Shown here: positions 1-11,300 of the stretch, piece after piece
Layout of the letters: each line of letters starts with the position of its first letter
How positions within the stretch are numbered: the stretch's first letter is position 1
NCBI RefSeq assembly: GCF_000003815.2
Contig: NC_049987.1
Coordinates: 16,964,465 to 17,028,464, forward strand
Direction: 5' to 3'
Length of the DNA: 64,000 bases
Source: Branchiostoma floridae
Lineage: Eukaryota; Chordata; Leptocardii; Amphioxiformes; Branchiostomatidae
Position numbers and translations under genes: made by a program
The notes under the pieces: generated by a model
Told to the model about the DNA's origin: nothing
Seen by the model: only the letters and a program-made list of their open reading frames with translations
Databases searched by the model: none

Positions 1-19
1 ACTTTTGATGTTTTCCTAG

Positions 20-111
20 GACGGCTGGAGAGATGGTCTGATGCAACATTCCTGCGGCGTCTTTCCGACTTCCGCCTGATGTTGACACACGCGGAGGACA
101 GGAAGGCCTGA
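20..111 (+). CDS. probable terminal coding exon of an unidentified plus-strand gene (partial)
   Basis: A pyrimidine-rich acceptor (TTTTCCTAG) is followed by an open stretch of 29 codons ending in TGA at 109-111. It begins RLERWSDATFLRRLSDFRL and is markedly GC-richer than the sequence after it. Two bases precede the first full codon, so the exon would be entered in phase 1. After the stop the sequence becomes AT-rich, with AATAAA at 580, 639 and 672, as expected for a 3'UTR. I do not recognise the family. If real, the gene lies to the left of the window and converges on afadin. The same bases on the minus strand are also open for a short distance, so strand is inferred from acceptor, stop and poly(A) signals. 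Confidence 0.45.
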
Positions 112-677
112 TACACCGGAGAGATTTGTGGTGATTGAACCTGTGTGTACAAAATGTAGTGGCGGGGCACCAAGTGTCAAACAGTTATTTTCTCCCTTTT
201 GCTCGACATTCTCTACCCTGTCAGGGATGACATTTGTTTGTTATATCGCACAGGATACAACTTCCAGTTAAGACGTTTGGTGGGAAATACTTATGTTAAA
301 GTCCTTCTGCGTTGTTTACAACTTTCAAGAAATCCTCCAAACTTTTTATCCATAAACCGATTAATCGTGTAGCGTCTGCCCGCGGATCCTGATGACCACG
401 ACATTTACGAGGGCTGAGTGACAGTTTGGTACAATACCGTTGTCAATCCAACAATGTCCACACACCTGTGGCTTGTAACCTGGCACCATTAATCAATGAC
501 ACCGTACTGCAAACATAATTAGCACCTATGTAATCAACATCAACACGCCAACAACCGTAATTGGAGCAACTTAACGAGCAATAAAGGGCCTTTAATGATC
601 CATATACAAAGACTTGTCACCTACGCACAACATGCACAAATAAAGGTTTGATAGCCTCTCATTGAAATATGAATAAA
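112..677 (+). other. putative 3'UTR with three polyadenylation signals
   Basis: AT-rich noncoding sequence follows the TGA at 109-111. Canonical AATAAA hexamers lie at 580-585, 639-644 and 672-677. The call depends on the upstream terminal exon being real. Confidence 0.35.
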
Positions 678-3600
678 GCAATGCTGAATTTCTAACAAAA
701 AAAGCCTATAAAATGAAGGTTTAACAAAATAGACAACCCATCCTACTTTAAATTGTATAATATTTGTATAACCTGGAAAGTATTGATTGAATCACCCATC
801 AACAATCAATACACTAAAGAACATTTAAGACAAGACATGCAAATTCATCCTATAGGGTAGAATTAAAGTCACCTACTTAAGGTCTTCTGTGACAAATGAT
901 ACAGAATATACAGAATGTACGTTGCAGTCCTAATAGACTGATAAATGATTGTGTCCTACTAACGTCTTCTTTAGTAACACAGACTTCTAGACTTGTAGAC
1001 TAGGTTGTATTTGTCACTTTTGTGTTAGCACAGACGATGGAATAGTAATAAATCACCCCCTTGTCATGAAAGTAAATACTGCTGCATAGAAGTTAGAACA
1101 ACAGGAAAAATTTCAACAAAACGTTCTTTGAAATGACACAAAACAGTGGAAGATTTCCTTCTTCAAGTTGGCAAAGCTATGTGGAAGTTAATGAAAGTGG
1201 AGCAGGTAAATGTAAAACTCTTCTCTGAAACGCCAGCGCAGGTTAAGGATAAATCCACAAAGGCAGCCCACTTGTGGTATTTTGAAGAGAGGGGAGACCC
1301 ACGTTTGGACAGGGTTTTTCCACGCGGAGTGCAGAACAAACAAGCAAACTTTGCTCAGGCCGTGTCGAGCAGCCACTGACCAAATAGCGGCCGGAGTGGG
1401 ACCCGCCTCATCGGGTAAATCACTGGGAAAACCACACAAGATGCTGGTCTCACAAAGGACAGCTAAACAACAAACCAACCAGGGATACATGTAGATACAA
1501 AGAGATCTCCTTACATGACAAGAACTGTCAAGCTTTACAATGACAATTGTATCTCTGACGTGGCATCTCAAACTGTTAAAAAGAAGTGCAATCACTTCAA
1601 AACAACACAGTGCCCAGGCCAACTAGACAATGAAAGTTGACTAATGTGTTGATTTAAAAGTTAGACCCTATGGGGTAACACTGTAATGGTCTTTCCTTGT
1701 ACTGTGGATATGATTACCTGTTCGGACTGTTGACAAAACCTGATATCACTGTTGGGAAGTTTTATGCTAAAGCATTTAATGATACATCCATTATCGAATG
1801 TCATACTACCTTTGGTGCATCTCAAGAAAATATACCCTTCTATTCTTCAATTTTTTTGTCCAATGAGAATGCACTACATTCTTAATGTTAAAATAAAAGG
1901 GTCTGCTTCATTCACAAAGATATGACATTGGACAGAAAAACAACAAAACATCATCAATACCTCCATGAGACTATACCAGACTCCATACAAATTTTTACTA
2001 CGTAACTGCAGTAAGAGTGCACTGTAACTGACATCTCACAAAGTACTACAATCACTGTAGCTCTTATAATGCATGATAAACAATAACAATCAGAGGTAAT
2101 AGCCTGCTGAAATAACACAGGTAAAAACTATGAACTGCACTGTTGGTTTATGCACTGACGTACAGTTTTTACAAGTACATGTACAATATATGTTTCGACT
2201 TTCCTTTTCATAGCCCCAGGCATAATACTATACTGTAAGAAATAAATACCATGGACACTTTTCACCAGCAAATTCAAGATTCTAACAGTTGTTTTTTAGG
2301 GCATCCTTGAAGATCAACCTACCGAGAGTACACTTGAGAATTCAGAATTTTCTCCTACAAATTCTGATGCAAGACAAAATTAGATTCAGACATGAGAAAA
2401 TATCTAATTCCTCACATTAACTGACTGTAAGTTCTAAATCCGGCCATTTGCAAGGCACAGTAGGGGGGCTCCAATTCACACCTCCAATAATTCTTTGATA
2501 AACCTCTTCACTCTACCTAATTAACCACCTCCACCAAAAGGACACTTGACGACCTACTAACAACAGCTCTACTCACCCTCGGTATTGTCTTGAGCTTCTC
2601 AGAGAGACATCCGAGATTGTAACTGAAGCGTTACCTGGACCTGAGAGATTCCTTGGGAGTGATCTCAGAAGACTGAAGACCAGACGGTCAGGTCTATAGA
2701 CACTTGGACTGACGTACACAGGGGAAGAATTTGGGCCACAAGCCCTAAGAATGCCTGAGACAACAAGCCGTGCATGAAGGTTCGCTGGGTATGGGAGAGG
2801 CTAATGGCGGAAGAATTTTAATCCCGCCCTTCTAACCTCTTGTGTAAGAGTCTATTGTATCTGTAGCCTGCAGTCATCTCGTATTGTAAATTAATTACAA
2901 CTAATTAACCAAAGGGCAAGGTCGGTCATTCTTTTATATCCACCTTCACTGACTGAACTTTTACAAAAGAGGGTCGGAAGTCTATTAAGAGACTTGTTTT
3001 ATAGTCTTTTGAAGACAGGTCTTGAGAGCTACTCACGCAAATACAGGAATTACTTCATGTTATTGAATTAATAACAATCAATTAACATGTGACAGTTATT
3101 ATTGATACTGTCCTACACAGAATGAACTTATAAGAAGTTGACCTATGAGAAGATTTAGAAGTCAATAAAGGTGTCCCAAGAACAGTTTATTGCATCAAAG
3201 TGAAGAAATGTCTATTATCTATTCATCCGTTTCTCCCTATACATGTACATAGTCAGGGTGATGATGGACTGGCTTACTTCACAGCCGGGGGTGGTCTGCC
3301 TGTATTGTTTGATGAAAGTGAATACAGCACACGCACGCGGACACAAAACATATTGTATGTGGGGAAAATAAAGAGGGAGAATTTGACACTGCATTCCAGC
3401 GATGCCAAAAGCAACATGCCATACCTGTACAGCTATACAATAGCCCGGAGACCTAGTTTTGCTGTGTGTGCATAGAATGGGAAATGCGTTTGTTATTGAA
3501 TATCTACTGGTACGAACAGTTGCTATGGAGGTTATGATAACAATCATTACAACTTGGCAAAGGTATGACCCCTATTATGCTGGATAGAACCATTTTCAAT

Positions 3601-6600
3601 CTAACCTTCACCAACTGTGGTACCAAATGAAAACAAGGTAGAGTAACCAAAAACAAACATATATGTTGCTTGATTATAGTGGTTAAGAATGAGTGAGAAC
3701 AACGTAGCCCTATCTAGATTCAGATTCCATTACTTGTCTTTCCGGTAGGGCTTGGATAGTAAACATTGCTTGAATCATACTCAAGCTCCCTTTTCTGTAC
3801 TGTCTTTCACATGAACTCAAAACACAGGTGGGAGGTGTCTATGTTTGCAACCTGTTTACATGTACATTTTGTATGTGCAAATATACATAATTCAGTAACT
3901 ATAACAAGTACTTCTGAATTTGGGGGTTGAGATTGACGTGGCAAGAACTCATTAATAGTTGTCTATTCTACATCATGAATGCAACAACTCAATGGGGCAG
4001 TAACAGCAACATGATGCGGGCAATAGAATGTGCATTTCCCACAGCCAAACTTTTAGGCCTGGCTGCAGAAACATTTACTGTTGAAAATACCAGTAACAAC
4101 AATGTCATTCAGCCTGAAAAGTTCATTCAGAAACATAGTTCCTGTCTTTTGCAAACTACAAATAGTACAATCTTTGCTGTTTTGTGATCTATGCCTTGTA
4201 AATATCTCTTCATGTGAAGTCACTGAAGAATAAAAACTAGGCCACATACTTTTTACCAAGCGTTGCTGAGCTGTTATGCTTCTATGGCACAATGGAATAC
4301 CGTTCATATCGCAGAATTCTAAATTTCAAAACGTGAAGACAAGAATAGTACAGAGAACACTACAAGGTTTCAGTTCCGACACTGGGCTGGAAAACTCCTC
4401 AGCTATGCTAAGAAGGTATTTTGAGCCTGCCAACTGAGCATGTAAAGGGAAAAGAAAGAAAGCATGTCAGCAACTCTCTAAAAGCACCTGGCTGTACAGT
4501 AAGTCATTTCCTTTTACAAATGTGTCAGTGGATAAAAGACAAAACGATTGACACTTCCCCTAGGTGCATGTAAACACAGGTTATCAGGTACGGTTGACTT
4601 AAGGCCAACCTACTGGACAATACCGGCATTTATTGATCGCTTTTTTTCACCATGTTAAAGCCGTCTTTGTTAGTCCGGGTCAGCTTGAATTTTTGAAGTG
4701 ATCTACACTCTTTAGTCTGTATGGACAATAGTTCTTTACTAATGTAGAGGGACGGGAGTGAAGCTATTGCCTATGAAAAATGTCTTTGATCTGCTCCTTT
4801 TTCTCATCTGTGAAAATGCCTTACAGACTAAGCTCTCACAGTGAGTGTGAGGAAATGTTGTGAGAGAAGAATTTAAATCTAATTTGTTATCATTAGGCTG
4901 AGAATGAATGTAGGAAGCCTGGCCTTAATCTACAAAATCGTGACTGCAACCAAAACACATGTCGGCCACTTAGAGATGAACTGAATGTATGGGCTGTGAA
5001 CTGGAAACATTAATGTAATTATGTTTGATGCATTACCTATTAAGATAACCTCTGAACCTAGAACAATCATAAATGTTGCATGTATGAGAAGTTGACACTT
5101 ATTAGTCAATCATCATGGGTGGGCGTCAAAGGAAATCTTCCTGTCTTCAAAGAAAGAAACAAGGACGTTTGCCTACGAAGGATGACAGTTTACCCTTTTC
5201 AACTGAATGGCAATCAAATACAATCAACTTCACATGCACAGATAGAAAGATTGCAAGCTAGGGAAAGATTCATTCCGGACCGTGCATGGACAACCGACGC
5301 TATCGCCCTACAGAAAAACTTAGGGGTTGGGTTACAACCTCTTCAGGCGCACCTGTGCTTCGAAAACTCGCAAAGACAAACCTATAGTCACCTCAAACAA
5401 GCGTAGAAGGATTGCTGCCTTACCTAGTCCCTGGTGAGAAGACTCTGGAGGGGGAAGTGGCACCAACTTTTACCTCAACACCAAAAGCAAAGGCCGAAAA
5501 ACCTGCAAAAATCTAGCCGCGGAATGCACAGCTTCGTGCCGTGGGGGGAAACAAGCAGGCTCCACTCCACGAGGTGGGCTCAATGTCGGCGGCACATTGT
5601 GCACACGAAATGTAAGCTCACCCATTCATGCCTAATTGTGGTCGCCACGGCAACAGAAAACACTTCAAAGAATGGCGGGGCCAGGTATTGGCTTACATGC
5701 CAAATACGGACATGGCAGGGGCAGTAGCCGTGTGAAGCCGCCCAGAACTGAGCTAGCTTGCTCTGTAAATGAAATTACGCCATATTGTTACATCCCTAAC
5801 AGCGTGTTTGACAGTTAACTGGCCGGTGAATGATGGCAGTTTATTATAGTGCTGTTACGAGCTACCTGGTTACCCTGTGCAAACGGGGAGATTAGAACGG
5901 CTGCGTTTTTCCCACGGAGGTGCTCTGTAAACTTTGACCACTGCTGAGTTTTGTCCTGAACATACAGACTGGTGCGATCATTGACTGAAGGGTTTCTGTC
6001 ACGACCCAATGGCTGATTCTCAACAGACTAAAGTGGGAGTGGACAGGCACCTGTCTGAGCTGAAACAACTGTAGCAAGCATCTCAATGGCTTTTCTTCTT
6101 CTTATGAACTGCCATCCAAAAACAACTGTATTGGGTATCATGGGGGAAAGGGGTGTGTCTTACTTACAGCAGGTATGCAGATAGCCTTGTACCTTTTATA
6201 AAAGCAGGCAAAGCAGAATACTAGAAGCTGAAACAACAAAACGGGCTTAAGAATTCGACTCCGGAATTGGGGAAGGATCAAAGCACACACCAGGTAGATA
6301 CTAATAGTATTTCAAAAAATGAACTGTCCCACAGGCACAGTATTTGTTGTCTAAAGTCTACATATAAATCTGTTATATTTTAGCTAGCCTCAAAATCATC
6401 TTCTGCTATGTCAAATATGCTGAAAAACTATATCAAATTCTAGAGTTAAAAAACAAACCATCAGACACTTAGAACCAAAACAAAGATGGAAAACATTTTT
6501 TTCAGAGACAGCAATAGCTCTCTTGAACATTAGGCTCTTCCTTATTTGCGGTGCTTGATGTCATCATGGAGACATCAAATAGAGAGTGGTTAACCTCCAA

Positions 6601-8213
6601 ACAACAATATTTACACAGACATTAACACTGTGTGTCAATCACCAACATCTCCTCAACCTTATCCTGTTGTCAACTTCCTATAGCTTCCTGTTAGTAGTTC
6701 TCACTATGTTTGGAGTAAATTAGCAACCATCCTCAAAGATTCCAAAATACATAGCTGTCATTTCCAAGAAGCTGCATATTGGTTTCATATATCCTTCATG
6801 TAATTTAGACTTCCAGGAACTTATTCTAAAACTTCAGAATGCAGACCACCCATAGAGTTGGTTGCAAGAATACAAAAACATAAAAACTACATCTCTCTAG
6901 CAATTTTACCCGAGTGCATACTTCCGAACCTTGCACACTAGCTAGTAGCCACTGCACCACTTATTGCCACAGGTGCACCCTATCCCTTTGTACATGTTCT
7001 TTCTTCCATACAAGTGCCACAACAAAGGTACAGTGTTCAACAACAATATTATCTTAATGTGGTCAGATTACTTTCTATGTGCTAGATGATTAAAGTTGTA
7101 TTTTAAATTATGGAAGACATTCATCCTGATTTAAGTTTCAAGTCTCCTATCTGTACATCCTTGACATAAAGAAAACAGTCATTACTCTTTCACATTGTCA
7201 ACTGAAAGTAATCCAACAGTTTCCACAAAAACACAAACTCTTTCCAAAATCTAGGTTTGCAGAGCATTACCTGAAGAATATTACCTGATGAATAAGTAAT
7301 GATGACTGAGAGCATAGGTCGAAGTCATGCCAACAACGAACAAATAAAATCAATCTAGTTTTTCAAAGGTAATACCAATCACATAAATTTTCAACACAAG
7401 TTCCAATCTAGTTATTGTATGTGGACAAAGCTAGAAAGCTCAAAAGGGTAGCAAAACATCACCATTTATTGTTTGTGAAGATGCGTTAGACTCAAATATT
7501 CAAAAGAAAAGAATGTAGTCACCCACAGACAATAAATAACTGGGGCTTGACAGGATATGGTGATGCCATCATATTCACAACCAGTACCTTGGAACAGTAT
7601 TTCCAGTAAAAGCATGTCTACCATTCAAAACTATCATAGCTGCAAAAGTATACAATAAGTGTTGCTATGCTTGGACTGCAAGCTTGGATGTACATGTAAT
7701 GCTTGATGCAAACAGACAGGTGTGTAAATTCTTCACAACACAACATCATTGTGTATCTAATACTATCTATGCCGAATGGTAGTAAACAACAAAAAAGGAA
7801 GGCTACACTAGTTAGACCAGCTATCTGATCCACATAGAAATATAATCTAATATCAATTCATTCAATTCTAGTAACTGTCTTCTTCCAAGATGGTATAGTA
7901 TGTAGATGAAAGCATCCATGTATAGAGAAAGGTTTTCATTGAACAATACTAAGCAAGTGAGTCAACATTTTCAGAGGGGAATCAGGAAGAAGAAATAGAA
8001 GACCCCTTGCAACAAATTCTTGTGCAACTGAAGGTATATTTTCTCTTGTGATTTTCACTTGATTGATTAACAGTTGTCCTTTCCTGTTATAAAGTATTTT
8101 AGTCAAAACCTCTTTGAAAGCAGCACAGACACTGTGTGACCAAAGCATCCAGACAAGTGTTTCACCATAGACTTTAAATAAATACAACATGTTTTGCTAT
8201 CAGTTTCTCTCAC
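678..8213. other. 7.5 kb with no recognisable exon
   Basis: I found no exon of afadin (rest of the PDZ domain, proline-rich C-terminus) and no other confident gene here. Short open frames are AT-rich and unlike known proteins. The only GC-rich island is about 5250-5760, which contains an RFX-type X-box at 5641-5654. The stretch is either a long 3' afadin intron or true intergenic sequence. Confidence 0.5.
5641..5654 (+). promoter_or_regulatory. RFX X-box consensus
   Basis: GTCGCC, a 2-base spacer, then GGCAAC matches the X-box consensus GTNRCC(N0-3)RGYAAC bound by RFX factors. These factors drive ciliary genes and others in animals. The site lies in a GC-rich island (about 5250-5760). No transcript start is visible, so function is inferred from the motif only. 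Confidence 0.4.
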
Positions 8214-8330
8214 CTTTGCTGCGACAATGCTGAGTCCCATTCCAGAGCTGTTCTTGCTGAAGGACACATCGATGACCTCGGCCTCACCCTTGGGAGTGGG
8301 GGGGTAGCGGCTTTCGGGGGTGTGCAGACT
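8214..8330 (-). CDS. AFDN: afadin exon: linker and first part of PDZ domain
   Basis: 39 codons, phase 0 to 0, starting SLHTPESRY after acceptor CTCCTTTCAG and ending SIVAAK before GTGAGAG. The SSGMGLSI segment is the carboxylate-binding loop (GLGF equivalent) of the afadin PDZ domain, preceded by strand EVIDVSFSKN. The human exon junction is at the same AAK position. The reading frame stays open beyond the donor for about 37 codons (see findings). Confidence 0.9.
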
Positions 8331-11300
8331 CTGAAAGGAGTCAACGCCCAACAAGCTCACAAAACATGCTCTGTAGGGCTTACCATGCTAGGACACTTCT
8401 GAGGCCACGCCATTTTAAGATCACTGGTAGACAAATGTCTTCTAATCTTCAGTACGATAGTTTTATCACAAAGAAAATACATGAGTGAAAATTTACAAAA
8501 AAGCTACTACTAATTGTACGAGGCTTTTCATCGTCACCTTTACATCACATGCACTACAAATATTTCAGGACGTCACGGGAGATATTCTAAGCGATATAAA
8601 TCAAATAATTCTCAACTAATAGACTTGATTACAGAAAGACTTGAAAACTTTGTGGGAAATCTCTTCTCTTGGTACAAGTCTCCAGTGACAATATGCTTGT
8701 GAGTTGTGACAGACAACGAAAAATTACACACAGCTTGAATTCAAATAGCTTTCTTGGTGTGGCCTTAGAAAGTGCCTAATAGTGTTTAACTTTTAACTTT
8801 TTCTTAGGTTAAAATATTGCACATGCAGTTGTAACTTGTATGTTTGTGTGGCAGAGATGGGATGCAGTGCAATGTGTGGTTAGCATGCTTCGTGCATAAA
8901 GGAATAAACATGCAGGGCCAGTTGCTTGTGCCGGTATCTTCCGTATCCCCAGAGTGCAGTGTGCTCAGTTCAAAAAGAGAAATGACGGAAGGCAGGGAGA
9001 GAACAACAAGATGGGGATTGCTACAATTGTTAGTGAATGTTATTATAGTAGCAGTAAAACCGGCATCACACAGTAGAAGAATTACTTAACCGATGAGTTT
9101 GCGAGCTTTAGCGGGCTCTAATTTTTAGCCCAAATACGGCCAGTGTCAGCTTCATTAATACGCACTTTTAGAGAGAGGAAGATATTCGTAGCTCATCGCA
9201 TATTGTCCAATAAACCAGTACATTTTCAGGCAAAACGTATGATCAACTCTTCGACGATTTTGAAATTCGAAAAATTTCAGTCTTCAGTGTGATGCCAGCT
9301 TAGCAACTTTGGAATGTGTGGTGTTGCATCTGAGCAAGCTGCTTGGCTGGTGTGTTGCTGATGTAGTGAATAAAAGAAAAACAAAGGAAAACAAAAGTCC
9401 TAAAGCTAAATAAATAAACATTTTACTATCTAGCTAAGACTGTAACTTGTTAACAGTGTAAACATTACTTCTTGCAGTTGAGCTGCTAGCAAAAATGGAA
9501 ATTAATCTGAGTAATATATATTCCAGCACAAAGCATTACGATTAGCTTGTGGCTGCTGTGTGGAAGTAAAAGGAAAATTTTCGCACCTGTTTGACCTTGG
9601 GTGACCCCTGCAGAGCTGCCATCTAGTCCCACTTTGCATTATGGGATTGCCAAATTTAAAGATTCTTTTTTTCCTCTTAAAAACATAAGAAGAAACTTGA
9701 TGCAAAGTGGTTCGCTATATTGAACAAATTTGGTTTTGTTTCTTTTTCTTCTCTTGTCACAAAAACACAACTAATGCACATGTCAGACCCCTGTGGTTGG
9801 TGGAGGGGGGAGTGAAAGAAACTTCCTGCAACATCTTAGAACAGATTTGCAGGACTAAAACCTTCCTTCATTCATTTCTAAAGTTGCATCCCTTTTCTCC
9901 AAGATTAAGAAAGACAAACTTAGGCATTCACGGCCAAAGTACTTTTTGCTTTTTAAATTAGTAATAACAGAAATGTTGTCATCCCCCCCTCTCCCCTCCC
10001 CACAGAGGGCACCATTGACATGTGCATGATGACAGCTCTGCCCTACATGCAGAAAATGTGTGAGAAGTGCACCTGTTCCGAGCCTTGAAAAGAAGGGTGT
10101 CCCTCGGGATGTACCTGTTGAGAAACACTGCGTAATTTCTCCTTGGGGATCTGTTCTCCCGGGGAGCCCATGTTCCGTGCAGCCTCCTGGGCCTCGGGCG
10201 TGAAGTAGATCGTCCACACTCCGGGGGCATTCGGGTGGATGTTCATCCGAAGAAGACCTGTTAAACAGGAAATCGTATAACTTCTTAAATATAACTGTGA
10301 ATTTCTTATTTCTTTCATTATTGTGAATTTCTTGTTGATTCCCTTTATGCATTTTACCACTGGCTCCCATAAGCTACAGGCATGCATATAGTAGGTACTA
10401 AAGAGTACAGAAAAAGTAGCCCTTGATGAGACTTTTCTGGGACCATTGACCTAACTTCCTCTCAGTGTCCCTATGAATGCGGACATGAGTGGAAACAAAA
10501 AAAGATAAACAGACCGGGGCTCTAGCCAGCGTCCGTTTTTCCGTCAATTGACGGAAATTTGCTGTGTCTGACGGAAAAATTTTAAAACCAATCCGTCAAC
10601 CTTGACGGACAAAAAATCCTTGTTGGAAGCTACAGGCGGCTTGGGGATGCTGTCCACGGTCGTAAAAGCCACACACTGTTTGTTTTGCTATTGTTATGAT
10701 TGTTGACAATGTGTGTCGGCGCTCTTTCGCATACGATAATCTCATTAAAACCCGTTTTTCAAGGTCTCAGTTCAGTCCTTCTAATTAATTTTCGCGGTTT
10801 TCGCGACGATAGTAATTTCCTGACGGAAAAAAATTTTGAGCTGGCTAAAGCCCTGAAACAGACAAACAAAAATACTCCCATTTCTCTGAGGAAATAAAAA
10901 ATTGAAAGTAAATCATTGGATTTCCTGTGACTTTTCAAATTCCAAATGACCAGTATAGTAGATTGACTGTAGGTTCAGTCAAAAATTTGTATCCATAAGC
11001 CTTTTTCCTTGTGCTACTTAAATAAAACCTTTATAAATTAGATGCAAGCAGTAGCACTATTTGAATTTTGAATGATGTGAGCCACAAAGTCCTAACCAGC
11101 TGACACCAGTGGGTCCAGGAACTCCTGTAGTCCTGTGGGCACCCCGCGGACGATGTCGCAGGAGTACCCGTCCTCTGGGAGAAGGAACGGCAGCTGGAGG
11201 TCAGAATCCTCCTCCAGACGTACGTCACCGCCGTCGCTTCGTGTTAGCTCATCCGCTGTGTTCTCAGCGACAGATACCACACTTTCAATCAGATCCTTAG

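Noticed and set aside
1188-1622. 144-codon minus-strand open frame
   Set aside because: No domain, cysteine-rich random composition, and no coding-like neighbours.
5080-5727. Plus-strand open frames of about 100 codons in the GC-rich island
   Set aside because: No recognisable domain and no clear splice pattern; composition is explained by the GC-rich island itself.
9597-9625. Possible 21-29 nt microexon between the last DIL-side exon and the PDZ exon
   Set aside because: The neighbouring exons already join in phase, the acceptor lacks a pyrimidine tract, and no homologous residues are known.
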